Part shown: positions 44,561 through 54,060 of the stretch, piece after piece | How the letters are laid out: the number at the start of each line of letters is the position of its first letter | Numbering within the stretch: position 1 is the first letter of the stretch | Assembly: GCA_022036555.1 (NCBI GenBank) | Contig: CM039120.1 | Coordinates: 10,764,179 to 10,828,178 of the forward strand | DNA length: 64,000 bases | Direction: 5' to 3' | Origin: Microstegium vimineum | Lineage: Eukaryota; Streptophyta; Magnoliopsida; Poales; Poaceae | The notes under the pieces: model-generated | Told to the model about the DNA's origin: nothing | Databases searched by the model: none | What the model saw: the letters and a program-made list of their open reading frames with translations, nothing else | Made by a program: the position numbers and the translations under genes

Positions 44561-45657
44561 GCTAACTATTTTTTAGCTGAACGCTATTTAGATCTATCAG
44601 CTAATAGATGGTTGGATTATTGAACTAGATTTGTTTATAAAATGCCCCTTGTCTCGTGTGTGGGGTGAGGAGCAAAGGATAGCGGAAAGGCAAAAGAGTT
44701 TTGTCAAACTATTAATTGTTGGTTATTAGCTAAGTTTGTCTTGTTAACGAGATAACCATTGGTTTTCAGCTAATGCAAGCCTGTTTCGACACTAGCTATT
44801 TTTATCAAACAAGCCGTAATAAGTTTTAATAATTTTTTAAAAAAACGCATAACAATCTTACCACTAAAAATTCCTCTACAAATTTGCACAATACAATAAT
44901 ATGTCTCACGGACTAACCAAACTTGTTGCTGACTTAATTTGCTGGCGAGTTACCAATCATGATTATGATGTTGTTTGTTTTGGTGAAATTCGGCTTATGC
45001 CGATTTAGAAAAACACGGTTCGTTCGCTAAAAAATACTACTAAAATAGTGTTGACAGATGAGACCTATATAACTAGCTTGGACGAATCCATAGGGGTAAA
45101 AAGAGAAAAAAATCAACTGGACAACCGACGGAACTGCTAATTTGGGTTTGGTAACCACGCCATACGCACGCAGTTTCGAGCTCAATAATAACCCTGATAA
45201 AGGCCGTATTTGATTCATATCCAAACATTGCCGCATCGTGCCGTAATTACCGCGCCACATTTTTTGCTTCCGTTTGGTTTGTAGCGGCAGTTGTGGCATA
45301 CCAAACCCTCGTCAACGTTTGCCATTTCATTTTTTTTACGCCAAAGCCTGCCGCGTGGAAACATATCAAACCGGAACGCCTGGAAACGAATATATGGAAT
45401 AATTAAGAACATTAATAATGTTACGGTTATCCAGTACGACCAAGTCGAAGCAGAGATTATACTCATGTTGTGCCCACACTTTGTAAAACTGATTATACGA
45501 CTCAGGTCGCATCCACTAGTATATTTAGCTACTAATTTCAAGCAAACAATCAAGTTAAAAACCACCATGTTCCAAAAAAAAAATGGCCTAGAAGATAAAA
45601 CCTGCCAGTCCGAGCAATAGTAAGCACCATGTTAGTATGTAAATAAGGTTGTTGTTA
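44561..45657. other. Intergenic, with possible MITE remnants
   Basis: 44575-44820 ends in ATCAAACAAGCCGTAAT, and 45200-45370 has mirrored GGCCGTATTTGATTC / CATATCAAACCGGAA strings; both look like decayed hAT-type MITEs. No gene is supported. Confidence 0.4.
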
Positions 45658-46154
45658 TGAGCCTGTTTGGGACTGCTCCGCTCCCGTTTTTTCAGCTCCG
45701 CTCCATGAACTCCATCATAGAGCTGCTCCACCGTGGAGTTTGTGGAGAAGGTGGTAGTGTTTGGCACGTAGCTCTGCTCCAGCTTGTGTAATGGATTGTT
45801 TTCATGCGAACAAACCATTATGCCCCTGATTAAAATTACACTCCATATATTCGAACACCTATCTCAAGATAGCAGTAAGCATTAAAAAAATGTCCCATAA
45901 ATTTCAATCGAACATTACAAAAAATAAAAAATAAGTCATAATTCAAATACAAATAATTATCTCATAAATTCGATCTAACATTAGAGGTCATAATTCAAAT
46001 AAAATAATTGTCCCATAAATTAAACAAACACCATTATTCAAATACAAATAATGTTGTAAGCACTAGCACTACGAATTCTAGACCCAAGCAAGAGACAGAG
46101 CAGTGCCTTGGCCGGACGGAGGAGGAGACGGGTACGGGGACACAATTCCATTTC

Positions 46155-47045
46155 AGCGAGCATTCACTGGATTCAAATCCAACGAACGATTAGTTGCTCC
46201 AACAACTTTCCTTTTTTGGAAAAATATAATTTCCGCAATTTTCTATTTCTAGAAAGTAACTAAGTTATACATGTATGTTACGTGACATAATTTATTCCTC
46301 TAACTTATACTGGTGACTTCGATAATACAAATTTTTGAAGAATAGAACTTGTCATCATAACTTTTCATTATAACTTTTTTGATAATTTTTTTACGTAATC
46401 TAATAGACAAACAAATTATGTTGTACTATTATTTTTGTACATAGTTTTCATATTTTATATGAATATGTTATGATATTAATTTGTACATATAAATTCTTGA
46501 ATATAACTTATACGTCTAACTTTACATCTAAGTCATTCATTAATTATATATGTAAAAAGTTGTGTGTATATATAATCTTTATATTTTTCTATGAAATTAT
46601 GTTAATAAGTTTGTTTTGTCAAATATTATACATAAAGGCTACATGTTTAATTTAGTCACGTGATACGTTACATGTAGAAGTTATATGTGTAATTTTTGTC
46701 ATGTTGAAGCCATATGAAGTCGATGTCTATAAGTTAAGGATGTAAGTTATATATATAAGTTATATGTATAAGTTATATGTGTAATTTTTATCATGTTGAA
46801 GCCATATGAAGTCGATGTCCATAAGTTATGGCTATAAGTTATATGTATAAGTTATATATATAAGTTATATGTATAAGTTATACGAACTTGCACATATAAT
46901 AATGTAACTTTCTAAAAATAGAATTTTTTTTGCTAAAAATGGAAAATTTCAAAAAAAGAAAGTTACGGGATTTTTTTTACCAAAAATAGAAAGTTGCGAG
47001 TGATGTCTGATCGTTCGCTAGATTTCAATCTAGTGAGCGTTCGCT
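46155..47045. mobile_element. 0.9 kb fold-back element inserted in the hAT-like element
   Basis: The left end AGCGAGCATTCACTGGATTC with CCAACGAACGATTAG mirrors the right end GATCGTTCGCTAGATTTC with AGTGAGCGTTCGCT. Next inwards, CAACTTTCC...AATTTTCTATTTCTAGAAAGT mirrors AACTTTCTAAAAATAG...AAAATAGAAAGTTGCG. The centre is extremely AT-rich. No target duplication was found, so the family (MULE-like?) is open. Confidence 0.55.
46679..46862 (+). repeat. 92-bp tandem repeat
   Basis: Two imperfect copies containing GTCATGTTGAAGCCATATG (ATCATG in the second) and AAGTCGATGTC, embedded in degenerate AAGTTATATGTATAAGTTAT iterations that extend to 46890. Confidence 0.65.
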
Positions 47046-47615
47046 AATTAGCGGGGCCGGTACGAGGAGGGGAAAAGATCGGCTGTAGGAAGGATTACGG
47101 AAAAATAATTCAGTGGCAATAAGGGTAATTACCCCACAACTCCATGTGTGAGTAGAAAATAATAAAAATCTGGAGTACCCTTTGAGATGCTTCACAAAAA
47201 AGGTGGAGTTGACCTTCAACTTCATATTTTTCTTGGAGTAGAGTTTCTAGAGTTAGAGATGTTTGGCAACGTGGAGCTGGAGCAGAGCTGGGAAAACCGG
47301 AGCGGAGGAGTCCCAAACAGACCCTATATACGGAGTACTCCGTAATACTTATAATCTAACATTTTGCTCTACGGTGCATCTCGTGAGAGTGACATGGTAC
47401 ACTACGTTATGCTTATCAGACGTGACAATAGAAAGGAGAGCTCTAGCCGGTCAGCGAATCAGCGTGCACTAACAATGTCAACCAGCAAGAAAATTCTGTT
47501 TGTTTCTCTCCTCCAGTGGACCCGACCAGGTTAGGGTTTGGGCCAGCCAGCCAGCCACCTTGTTGGCTTGGGCCCTGGGCCCCGAAGCGCCCTCACGGTT
47601 CACGCTCCTGCCCGC

Positions 47616-47623
47616 TATAAATA
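47616..47623 (+). promoter_or_regulatory. SAMDC: SAMDC TATA box
   Basis: TATAAATA inside CCCGCTATAAATAGCGTCGC. It lies just downstream of the right end of a transposon cluster, with a C-rich leader immediately after it. Transcription would start about 30 bases on, near 47650. Confidence 0.75.
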
Positions 47624-48531
47624 GCGTCGCTGATCACCCACCTGTCTCCCACCCATCCCAAGAAGAGCCGCACCGCACCTCCCCGCCTTCGAGCCCAACC
47701 CTTCTCCCAACCTAGGAGCAAGCCGCCCCGCCGCGCCGCGTCTCGGCGTCCCTTCCCATTGCATCTGTTCCGAGCGAGCAGCAAGCACCTCGTCACCTCC
47801 TTCCTCCCCCCTCGCCTCTCGGCCGGTCCTTCCAAGGAGCCCGCTGGTCTCGGCGCCGCAGGCGGTCGCGTTCTGGACGAACGTGAGTTTTCCTTCCTCC
47901 CGACTTTTCCTCGCCCTCTGTTTGCTTGTTCATCCTGCTGCCGTGCCTTGCGTCGTGCGAGGAGTGGCCGGCGGTTTCGTCTGTGGTAGATTGTACGTAC
48001 TACGTTGGCGTGGATCTTGGTGGGTCTCTTGAGGGCGGCGCTTTTGATTTTCGTTGGGAGAGACTAGAGACGCATCAGCTCTGTTTTAGGGCCCCAAGTT
48101 TGTGGTTGCCTTCCTCCCCTGTTTGTTGTAGGTGTCGGGAAATTTTCATTTTTTTTCGCCACGGGGTAACGAGGCGGTAGATTGGATCTCGCCAGGGGGT
48201 TTCGTGCTGCAAAATCGTTTTTTTTTGTGTGTGTGTGTGGTTGTTGTAAATAAGTCAATACTGCGCAGTAAATCCAAGTTACGTTTCTTCCCGTTGTCGT
48301 AGGGATTGTCCTTGTTTATTATCATATTCAAACCCTCGGATTGCAATGCCCAAGAAGATAATATTTCTTGTTTCTGGGGAACGTGCTGACTTTCTTGTAA
48401 TCTTCTGTTATGCTAATCTTCTGTGCCCTTCTCTTCTTTTGTAAGACATTGCCAAGAGATACCCTATTCGGCTTTCGGCTGAAACAAATAGTAGTTCAGA
48501 TTATACGAGCCATTAGACATTAGACTTTTTT

Positions 48532-48789
48532 TATTTTTTGTGTGGCCTTCTTGGAGAAACTTTTGGAACGGACACTGGTTTACAAATTAACTTCTTTTAA
48601 ATTGACAGCTGTGTTTTTGTGGTCTATGTTGCCACAATGATATGTCCCCTGTACTTTAGGTATTTTTTGTGTGGCCTTCTTGGAGAAACTTTTGGAACGG
48701 GCACTGGTTTACAAATTAGCTTCTTTTAAATTGACAGCTGTGTTCTTGTGGTCTATGTTGCCACAATGATATGTTCCCTGTACTTTAGG
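48532..48789 (+). repeat. 129-bp tandem duplication in the SAMDC leader intron
   Basis: Copies 48532-48660 and 48661-48789 both contain GTGTGGCCTTCTTGGAGAAA and end CCCTGTACTTTAGG. They differ at a handful of positions (GGACACTGG versus GGGCACTGG; TCCCCTG versus TTCCCTG). Confidence 0.88.
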
Positions 48790-48835
48790 TATATGTAACC
48801 CAAGATTTTCTAGAAGAAAATTACATGATTATAAC

Positions 48836-48979
48836 AGGGGAACGAGCGAATCGCTGCCTCGCTGGTTTGGCTAGCATCGCGAGCCGTGAGCTAGGCCACA
48901 CCCGGGTTCGAACCCGGTGCCCACGTATTTCCACTCAGGATGAGTGGGAATGGGGAAGCTCCCTGGTTCAAAAAAAAAT
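48836..48979 (+). mobile_element. tRNA-derived SINE in the SAMDC leader intron
   Basis: 144 bp with an internal B-box-like GGGTTCGAACCC, an upstream A-box-like region (about 48862-48875) and a short A-rich 3' tail. The 10-bp direct repeat TGATTATAAC flanks it exactly (48826-48835 and 48980-48989), as expected for LINE-mediated retroposition. Same orientation as SAMDC. Confidence 0.82.
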
Positions 48980-49287
48980 TGATTATAACTTTGGAAATTG
49001 TCTTTGTTGATTAATTCCTAAAGATATGTATTGTATTGCCACTGCAATTTTGTATGCTATTCAACATTTTTTTTCCTCATCAGCTCTTTCCTCTTTAATT
49101 GAAATTGCTTACCGAATAAACTACTTTGTACTCACGATTCTCAAACATTTGTCCACTTCTGTATCTACTACCTTAGAGTTTTGATCCTGATAATTTGCTA
49201 ATCGTTTGTGTTGCACTGCTGCCTAAGAAGGAAACTTACCCAGTTACCCTGTTTTGATCGACAGTTTTAAGAAGGGAACATTTGTGG

Positions 49288-49296
49288 ATGCTCTAA
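49288..49296 (+). CDS. SAMDC tiny uORF (ML-stop)
   Basis: ATG CTC TAA, 2 codons plus stop. Its TAA shares one base with the ATG of the next uORF (TAATG). The tiny/small uORF pair with one-base overlap is a known conserved feature of plant AdoMetDC mRNAs, where the tiny uORF controls ribosome access to the small uORF and so polyamine-dependent repression. Confidence 0.85.
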   Translation: ML

Positions 49297-49558
49297 TGGA
49301 GTCTAAAGGTGGCAAAAAGTCTAGTAATAGTAATTTCATGTACGAAGCTCCCCTTGGTTACAAGATTGAGGACGTTCGCCCAGCCGGAGGAATCAAGAAG
49401 TTCCAGTCTGCTGCTTATTCCAACGTAAGAACTAAAACCCAACAGTTCAAGCAATGCTGTTCTAAATTTATTGCTCACGGATGCATTTCATGCTTTGGTT
49501 TTGATACTTATTATTTGATTGATCGTTTGTTTTGCAGTGCGCCCGCAAGCCATCCTGA
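49296..49558 (+). CDS. SAMDC small uORF, conserved regulatory peptide (49 aa, two exons)
   Basis: Exon 49296-49424 encodes MESKGGKKSSNSNFMYEAPL, the block GYKIEDVRPAGGIKKFQ and SAAYSN. The intron 49425-49537 (GTAAGA to TTTGCAG, 113 bp) splices to TGCGCCCGCAAGCCATCCTGA, giving CARKPS-stop. The motifs EAPLGY, IEDVRP and GGIKKF are the hallmark of the plant AdoMetDC uORF peptide. The nascent peptide is known in other plants to stall or repress translation of the main ORF when spermidine/spermine are high. Without splicing the frame would run on and end inside exon 3. The length and the one-base overlap with the tiny uORF agree with the family. Confidence 0.93.
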
Positions 49559-49727
49559 TATCCCCTCACATGCAATTCGCAGTAGAATAGGTTTTTTAAT
49601 TCAGTTTTCCTGTTGTTTCGGTAGTTCTCCCTTGGCTGGCTGCATCCTCTGCTTGTGAGATTCCAAATTGTCTTCACCATCCTCTCCCTTCCTCTCCCAC
49701 CCTCTCTTCCTTGCAACATATCATCCA

Positions 49728-50966
49728 ATGGCGATGTCGGATTCTTGGGGCTCTTCTCCTGCCTCCCCTATTGGGTTTGAGGGCTATGAGAAGCGCCTCG
49801 AGATAACGTTCTCTGATGCACCTGTCTTTGAAGACCCTTGTGGTTGTGGCCTGCGCGCCCTCTCTCGTAAGCAGATCGACTCGTTCCTGGATCTTGCACG
49901 GTGTACCATAGTGTCACAGCTCTCCAACAAGAACTTCGACTCATACGTTCTGTCCGAGTCGAGCCTCTTTGTGTATCCCCACAAGGTTGTTCTCAAGACC
50001 TGTGGAACAACAAAGCTGCTGCTCTCCATTCCTCGCATCCTTGAGCTTGCTGCAGGGCTGTCACTGCCTGTTCTTTCAGTGAAGTACTCTCGCGGGACTT
50101 TCATCTTCCCTGGTGCCCAGCCAGCGCCGCACCGCAGCTTCTCGGAGGAGGTATCTGTGCTGAACGGTTTCTTTGGTAACCTCAAGTCTGGTGGCAATGC
50201 CTACGTGATTGGTGACACGTTCAAACCCAACAAGAAGTGGCATGTCTACTATGCCACAGAGGAGCCTGAGCATCCCATGGTGACACTTGAGATGTGCATG
50301 ACAGGGCTGAATGCTAAGAAAGCTCAAGTGTTCTTCAAGAACTCTGCTGATGGCAGCTGCACATCAGCTAAAGAGATGACAAAGCTCTCAGGGATTTCTG
50401 AGATCATCCCTGAGATGGAGATCTGTGACTTTGAGTTCGACCCCTGTGGGTACTCAATGAATGGCGTCTTCGGGCCTGCAGCCTCCACCATCCATGTGAC
50501 ACCTGAGGAAGGTTTCAGCTATGCAAGCTATGAAGTAATGAACTTCAACCCTAGCTCCCTAGTTTACAGTGATGTGATCAAGATGGTCCTGGCAGGCTTC
50601 TCTCCTTCAGACCTCTCAGTTGCTGTTACCATCTTTGGTGGCCGTGGATTTGCCAAATCATGGGCCAAGGGTGCAGACGTCAATTCCTACATGTGTGATG
50701 ATCTTGTAGAGCAAGAGCTTCCTGGTGGCGGTCTGCTGATATACCAGAGCTTCACTGCTGTTGCCTCTGGCACTGTGTCGCCGAGGTCGACCTTGGAGAT
50801 GGATGGCTGGAGCAGTGATGGAATTGAGACGGCTGCAAAGAGTGATGCCATGGAGATGGATGGCTGGAGCAGTGATGGAATGGAGACGGCTGCAAAGAGT
50901 GATGAGATGTGTATTGGCTGCTGGGATGTTGCGAAGAAGGTGGTGAAGAAAGACGTGAACGCCTGA
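49728..50966 (+). CDS. SAMDC: S-adenosylmethionine decarboxylase proenzyme, 412 aa
   Basis: Cytosolic pyruvoyl enzyme making decarboxylated SAM, the aminopropyl donor for spermidine and spermine. Key sites: FEGYEKRLEI (E18, E21), self-cleavage site LSES between E77 and S78 (S78 becomes the pyruvoyl group), KTCGTTKLLL with catalytic Cys92, CGYSMN with Ser243 and TIHVTPEEGFSYASYE with His256 (both needed for processing). All are intact and the ORF has no interruption. I start at ATG 49728 (MAMSDSW); a second in-frame ATG is two codons on. Upstream in-frame codons lack an ATG. The coding exon is intronless, as in other plant SAMDCs. Odd points: the last 55 residues hold a 19-residue tandem duplication (MDGWSSDG.ETAAKSD) and there is little similarity to the usual acidic C-terminus. 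Translation is expected to be controlled by the two uORFs. Confidence 0.95.
   Translation: MAMSDSWGSSPASPIGFEGYEKRLEITFSDAPVFEDPCGCGLRALSRKQIDSFLDLARCTIVSQLSNKNFDSYVLSESSLFVYPHKVVLKTCGTTKLLLSIPRILELAAGLSLPVLSVKYSRGTFIFPGAQPAPHRSFSEEVSVLNGFFGNLKSGGNAYVIGDTFKPNKKWHVYYATEEPEHPMVTLEMCMTGLNAKKAQVFFKNSADGSCTSAKEMTKLSGISEIIPEMEICDFEFDPCGYSMNGVFGPAASTIHVTPEEGFSYASYEVMNFNPSSLVYSDVIKMVLAGFSPSDLSVAVTIFGGRGFAKSWAKGADVNSYMCDDLVEQELPGGGLLIYQSFTAVASGTVSPRSTLEMDGWSSDGIETAAKSDAMEMDGWSSDGMETAAKSDEMCIGCWDVAKKVVKKDVNA
50794..50907 (+). repeat. 57-bp in-frame tandem repeat in SAMDC
   Basis: Two copies with offset 57, both containing GAGATGGATGGCTGGAGCAG, encode EMDGWSSDGIETAAKSDAM and EMDGWSSDGMETAAKSDEM (residues about 356-393). 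Very few differences, so duplicated recently; the multiple of three keeps the frame. Confidence 0.9.
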
Positions 50967-51250
50967 GTGAAGCTTGAGGTTTCTGGCACCTCTGGTTCCC
51001 TGTTCTTGTTTCAGTTAAGCAAGTTGGCTGGGCTAGCTGCAAGATGTTTCCTTTATATTTTCCTGCTCAATAAGTGCTCTAGATGGTTTGCTGCGTCTAC
51101 CATAGTGAGCTGCACATTATTGTTTCGTCATTTTGTTTCTGGGGAGAATGATCTTGTAATGCTGCATATTGTTGTTTGATCATTTTGTTTCTGCTGTCGA
51201 TGCCCTTGGTGGGGGAGAATGATCTTGTAATAAATTGCCTATTTCCACAA
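50967..51250 (+). terminator. SAMDC: SAMDC 3' untranslated region and polyadenylation signal
   Basis: After TGA 50964-50966, AATAAA lies at 51229-51234 in TTGTAATAAATTGCC; an AATAAG at about 51069 is an alternative. A near-duplicate segment (TCATTTTGTTTCTG ... GAGAATGATCTTGTAAT) occurs at about 51126-51160 and 51179-51231. Confidence 0.65.
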
Positions 51251-51789
51251 TATATTAGTTCCTTTAGTTTAATCATTTGTTTGTTGATCCAGCGGTTGTG
51301 ATTAGTACATGTAGCGTATTTTATACTATATATTGATATTAAAAAATTCTGTGTCTTCGCGATAAGCTTAATGATGCTGTTATTAGCTTTTTTAGTGTGA
51401 AATAAAAACACTGTATAGTGACTGATAAGTCGGGCTGAACAAGTGCACAAGGCAGCCGCAGGATGAACATGTCTTAGTATGAACACCGTGTCAATGCTTT
51501 GATTCACACTCCTGCTGGACAGATTTGTAACTGTGTCAGTACTTTAGAAGTTGAAGATTGTCGCTATTCAGAAATCTCTGCTCAACATCTCCCAGAATTT
51601 GATATAATTGACTTGTTAAATCTTGAGTTTTAACAAGTTGTTAATTTATTTGGCAAGTGAAAAAAAATCTATCTTCAACAAATTGCTATTTCAACTTGCT
51701 AAAATCAAAAAGCCTTGAACCCTTCTTCTACCTTCGGACACGGAGCAGAGGAGGGAATGCCGGCGACATACAGTAGGCTCAGGAAACTA
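51251..51789. other. Intergenic sequence downstream of SAMDC
   Basis: No gene. 51610-51705 (TTAACAAGTTGTTAATTTATTTGGCAAG ... AACTTGCTAAAATC, shown in part) resembles the MITE family at 53136. The rest is unassigned. Confidence 0.4.
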
Positions 51790-52049
51790 CTTCCTCCATC
51801 CCAAATTATAAGACTTTCCAAGAATGTTGGAGTGTCAAAGCATCTCAAGTTTGATCAATAATTATAGAGAAAATTATCAAGATTTATGATATCATATAGA
51901 CATACTATAAAAATATAATGGATAACGAATCTAACGATACTTAGTTGACATCATAAATGTTATTATATTGTCATATAAGTTTGGTCAAACTTGAGATAGT
52001 TTGACTCTCCAACATTCTTGGGATGTCTTATAATTTGGAATGGAGGGAG
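51790..52049. mobile_element. Stowaway MITE
   Basis: Ends CTTCCTCCATCCCAAATTAT and ATAATTTGGAATGGAGGGAG with TA outside both. Mirrored inner arms (CCAAGAATGTTGGAGTGTCA / GACTCTCCAACATTCTTGG). 260 bp; same family as the copy at 44313. Confidence 0.88.
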
Positions 52050-52176
52050 TACTACAGTATCTAGCCAGCTTTCAAGAGCTCGACGCTCTGCGTGCTCTGT
52101 TCATCTCATCTCGTGGGTCGTGTGACGGTTGATTAGTTAACCATAGTGATGGTGGCGGTGTCGATCACCAGCCGGC

Positions 52177-52950
52177 TCACGGCAGGTTTAGGAACAGCAC
52201 CGGGTCGGTGTCGGCGAACATGCTGGTGCCCCAGGAGGACCCCAGGTCACAGCCCGACGGCCACTTGAAGTGGTTCGGGTCCGGCAGCAGCTCCTTCACT
52301 CCGCCGCCGCCGCCAGCATCTGCTAGCCCGAGCCCTGGCGCCGCAGACGTGTCCGTCAACAACCCGCCGACGGCGGCAAGGGGCGGATCCAGGGGGTCTG
52401 GGGGCTGCAGCCCCCTGGCCTCCTTTCTTCATTAAATATATGTAAAAATCACTTTTTCTCCACTAAATTTCTTCAAAATTTACTCATTTCTCCTTTAAAT
52501 CTTTATAAAATACACTTATTTCTCCATTAAATCTCTATAAAATTCTCTAAAATCTTCATTGTTCATCATGATATTTATAATTAGCCCCCCCTTGATCGCA
52601 TCGTGGATCCGCCACTGGCGGCAACAGCTGCTTCGTCTCCGTGGCGACAACCGTTGCTGCGGGCTCCGTCGCGGTCGGCTTCTCCAAGGCGGCGGCTTCC
52701 GACGCGACGACGCTTGGAGTTCCAGAGCCGGCGGTCGCGACGGGGCCACGCGCTGGGCGGGCTCCTCATGTGGAAGCACCCCTGCGAGCCGGTCTGCTCC
52801 GGTCTGGATCCGAGGGTGGCGAAGCAGGCCGCGGCGCGCGGGAACGGGACGCGGGTCTCCCCGCCGACGTAGCAGGACCGGGCGCGGCAGGATGCGTCAA
52901 CCGAAGCTGCACGATGCGGGTCTCCCCGCCGACCCCGCGATAGCAAGTCC
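52177..52950 (-). pseudogene. Unidentified GC-rich gene fragment split by a MITE
   Basis: On the minus strand, 52362-52177 reads LTDTSAAPGLGLADAGGGGG, then VKELLPDPNHFKWPSGCDLG and ends FADTDPVLFLNLP-stop. This looks like a natural protein C-terminus, perhaps of a plant transcription factor (a Dof-like end is a weak guess). On the other side of the MITE (52625-52800) one minus frame reads an Ala/Thr/Val-rich stretch (VVASEAAALEKPTATEPAAT). The two pieces are not in one frame even without the MITE, and no DNA-binding domain is visible, so this is a fragment or pseudogene. Strand choice rests on composition and the clean C-terminal end. Confidence 0.4.
52380..52616. mobile_element. hAT-like MITE inside the gene fragment
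   Basis: 237 bp. Ends GGGGCGGATCCAG and TGGATCCGCCACT are imperfect inverted repeats. The 8-bp duplication GGCGGCAA flanks it (52372-52379 and 52617-52624). The left part has GGGGGCTGCAGCCCCC and the interior is AT-rich with repeated ATTTCTCCATTAAATCT-type strings. Confidence 0.82.
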
Positions 52951-53135
52951 TTTCCGTGCGCGAAGATATATGCGCGCGAGCCTGTGAATAGAAAAGTTAT
53001 TTTGAGGAGTTGTTGGACAGGAAATTTTGTGTTTTTGCCAAATTAATAAGAATAACAACCTCATTTGAGGAGTTGTTGGAGATGCTCTTATGCAGTAAGA
53101 GTTGGGAGTGTCAGCAGTGCATTTCTGCACTGCTC

Positions 53136-53542
53136 CAGTTAGAGAATCTCCAACAACTCCTTAAAACAACTTGTTATCCTTATAAATTTGACAAAATCAC
53201 AAAATTCCCTCTGCAACAACTCCTCAAACCAACTTGCTATTTTCCCAAGTTGCTATTCACGGTCTCCGCACGCGTCTATATTTAACAAGTTGCTATCCAA
53301 CTTATTATCCTTATAAATTTGACAAAATCACAAAATTCCCTCTCCAACAACTCCTCAAACCAACTTGCTATTTTTTTAACTTCTTATCAGTCTCCCGCCT
53401 TTCATTTTTTTTTTTCAAAAGTTTGGCAAGTTGGAATAACAAATTGTTGGAGAGAGGAGTTTTTTTTACTTGCCAAATATTTTAGCAACTTGTCAAATCT
53501 AAAATTTAGCAAGTCAATTTTTCCAAGTTGTTAGAGATGCTC
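53136..53542. mobile_element. Tourist-like MITE with internal tandem duplication
   Basis: The left end AGAGAATCTCCAACAACTCC mirrors the right end AAGTTGTTAGAGATGCTC; TTA lies at both borders. Inside, a segment with TTATCCTTATAAATTTGACA and CAACAACTCCTCAAACCAAC is present twice (about 53173-53240 and 53305-53372). A partial relative (GAGGAGTTGTTGGAGATGC) lies just upstream at 53007-53092. Confidence 0.65.
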
Positions 53543-53820
53543 TTAACGCAGGAGAGCCACGCTTTAAGATAGATTTTTTTTTTTCCAAATGCTCACGAGC
53601 GCGAAGAAGAGCAAGCGCGACCACATATATCAAGACAAGTGAATTTCGCTAGCTTTTAGCTTCAAAGCTTCAGCGTCAATCCACTGTCTTCTTCTTGATG
53701 AATGACCTGTGGCAGGAGCTCCACTGTGCAAGGACAAAAAATACTAGAATCCTGGATCAAAGCTATTGGAGTCTGGTTCCGAACTCTCAAGTCATTGGTC
53801 CTACACGCATTTGCATATTA

Positions 53821-54048
53821 GGGTATCCGCAATGTTCCATTTATAAGCTAGCTCTAACCATTCTTCTTATATTTTAAGAGAAGATAAAGAAAAACTAGCT
53901 CTTAATTAAAAGTTGGACTCATACACATATTTTAGAGTCACGTGAGATTATCATGTGGACCTAATTATACTATGAGTCATTAAAAAATATAACACTATTA
54001 AAGAGGTTAGTTTAAAACTGATGATTGACTTACACCATTGCGATGCTC
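53821..54048. mobile_element. Tourist-like MITE (TTA target)
   Basis: 228 bp, ends GGGTATCCGCAATG and CATTGCGATGCTC, with TTA duplicated at 53818-53820 and 54049-54051, as for PIF/Harbinger-type MITEs. Confidence 0.75.
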
Positions 54049-54060
54049 TTATAGCTCTTA

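Larger units (their letters stand above)
45659..47325. mobile_element. hAT-like element of the 42351 TIR family, interrupted
   Basis: The left end GAGCCTGTTTGGGACTGCTC and following CCGCTCC mirror the right end GGAGCGGAGGAGTCCCAAAC-AGACCC. Inside both ends are TGGAGC/GCTCCA-rich stretches like those of the short MITE at 42351. About 1.67 kb, of which 0.9 kb is a later fold-back insertion. No transposase is recognised. Confidence 0.6.
47650..49264 (+). other. SAMDC: SAMDC 5' exon and leader intron
   Basis: A C-rich 5' untranslated exon from about 47650 ends at 47882 (GGACGAAC then GTGAGT donor). The intron 47883-49264 ends TTTTGATCGACAG. A long intron in the leader upstream of the uORFs is usual in plant SAMDC genes. 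The intron is T-rich, carries a (GT) run at about 48222, a 129-bp tandem duplication (48532-48789) and a SINE (48836-48979). The transcription start is inferred from the TATA box only. Confidence 0.7.

Noticed and set aside
48836..48979. tRNA gene
   Set aside because: A B-box (GGGTTCGAACCC) is present, but there is no cloverleaf, and the unit has an A-tail and 10-bp flanking duplications, so it is a SINE.
49668..49727. Upstream extension of SAMDC to 49668
   Set aside because: The added 20 codons start at TTG, not ATG, and read as leader-like Ser/Pro sequence. ATG 49728 lies at the usual distance before FEGYEKRLEI.
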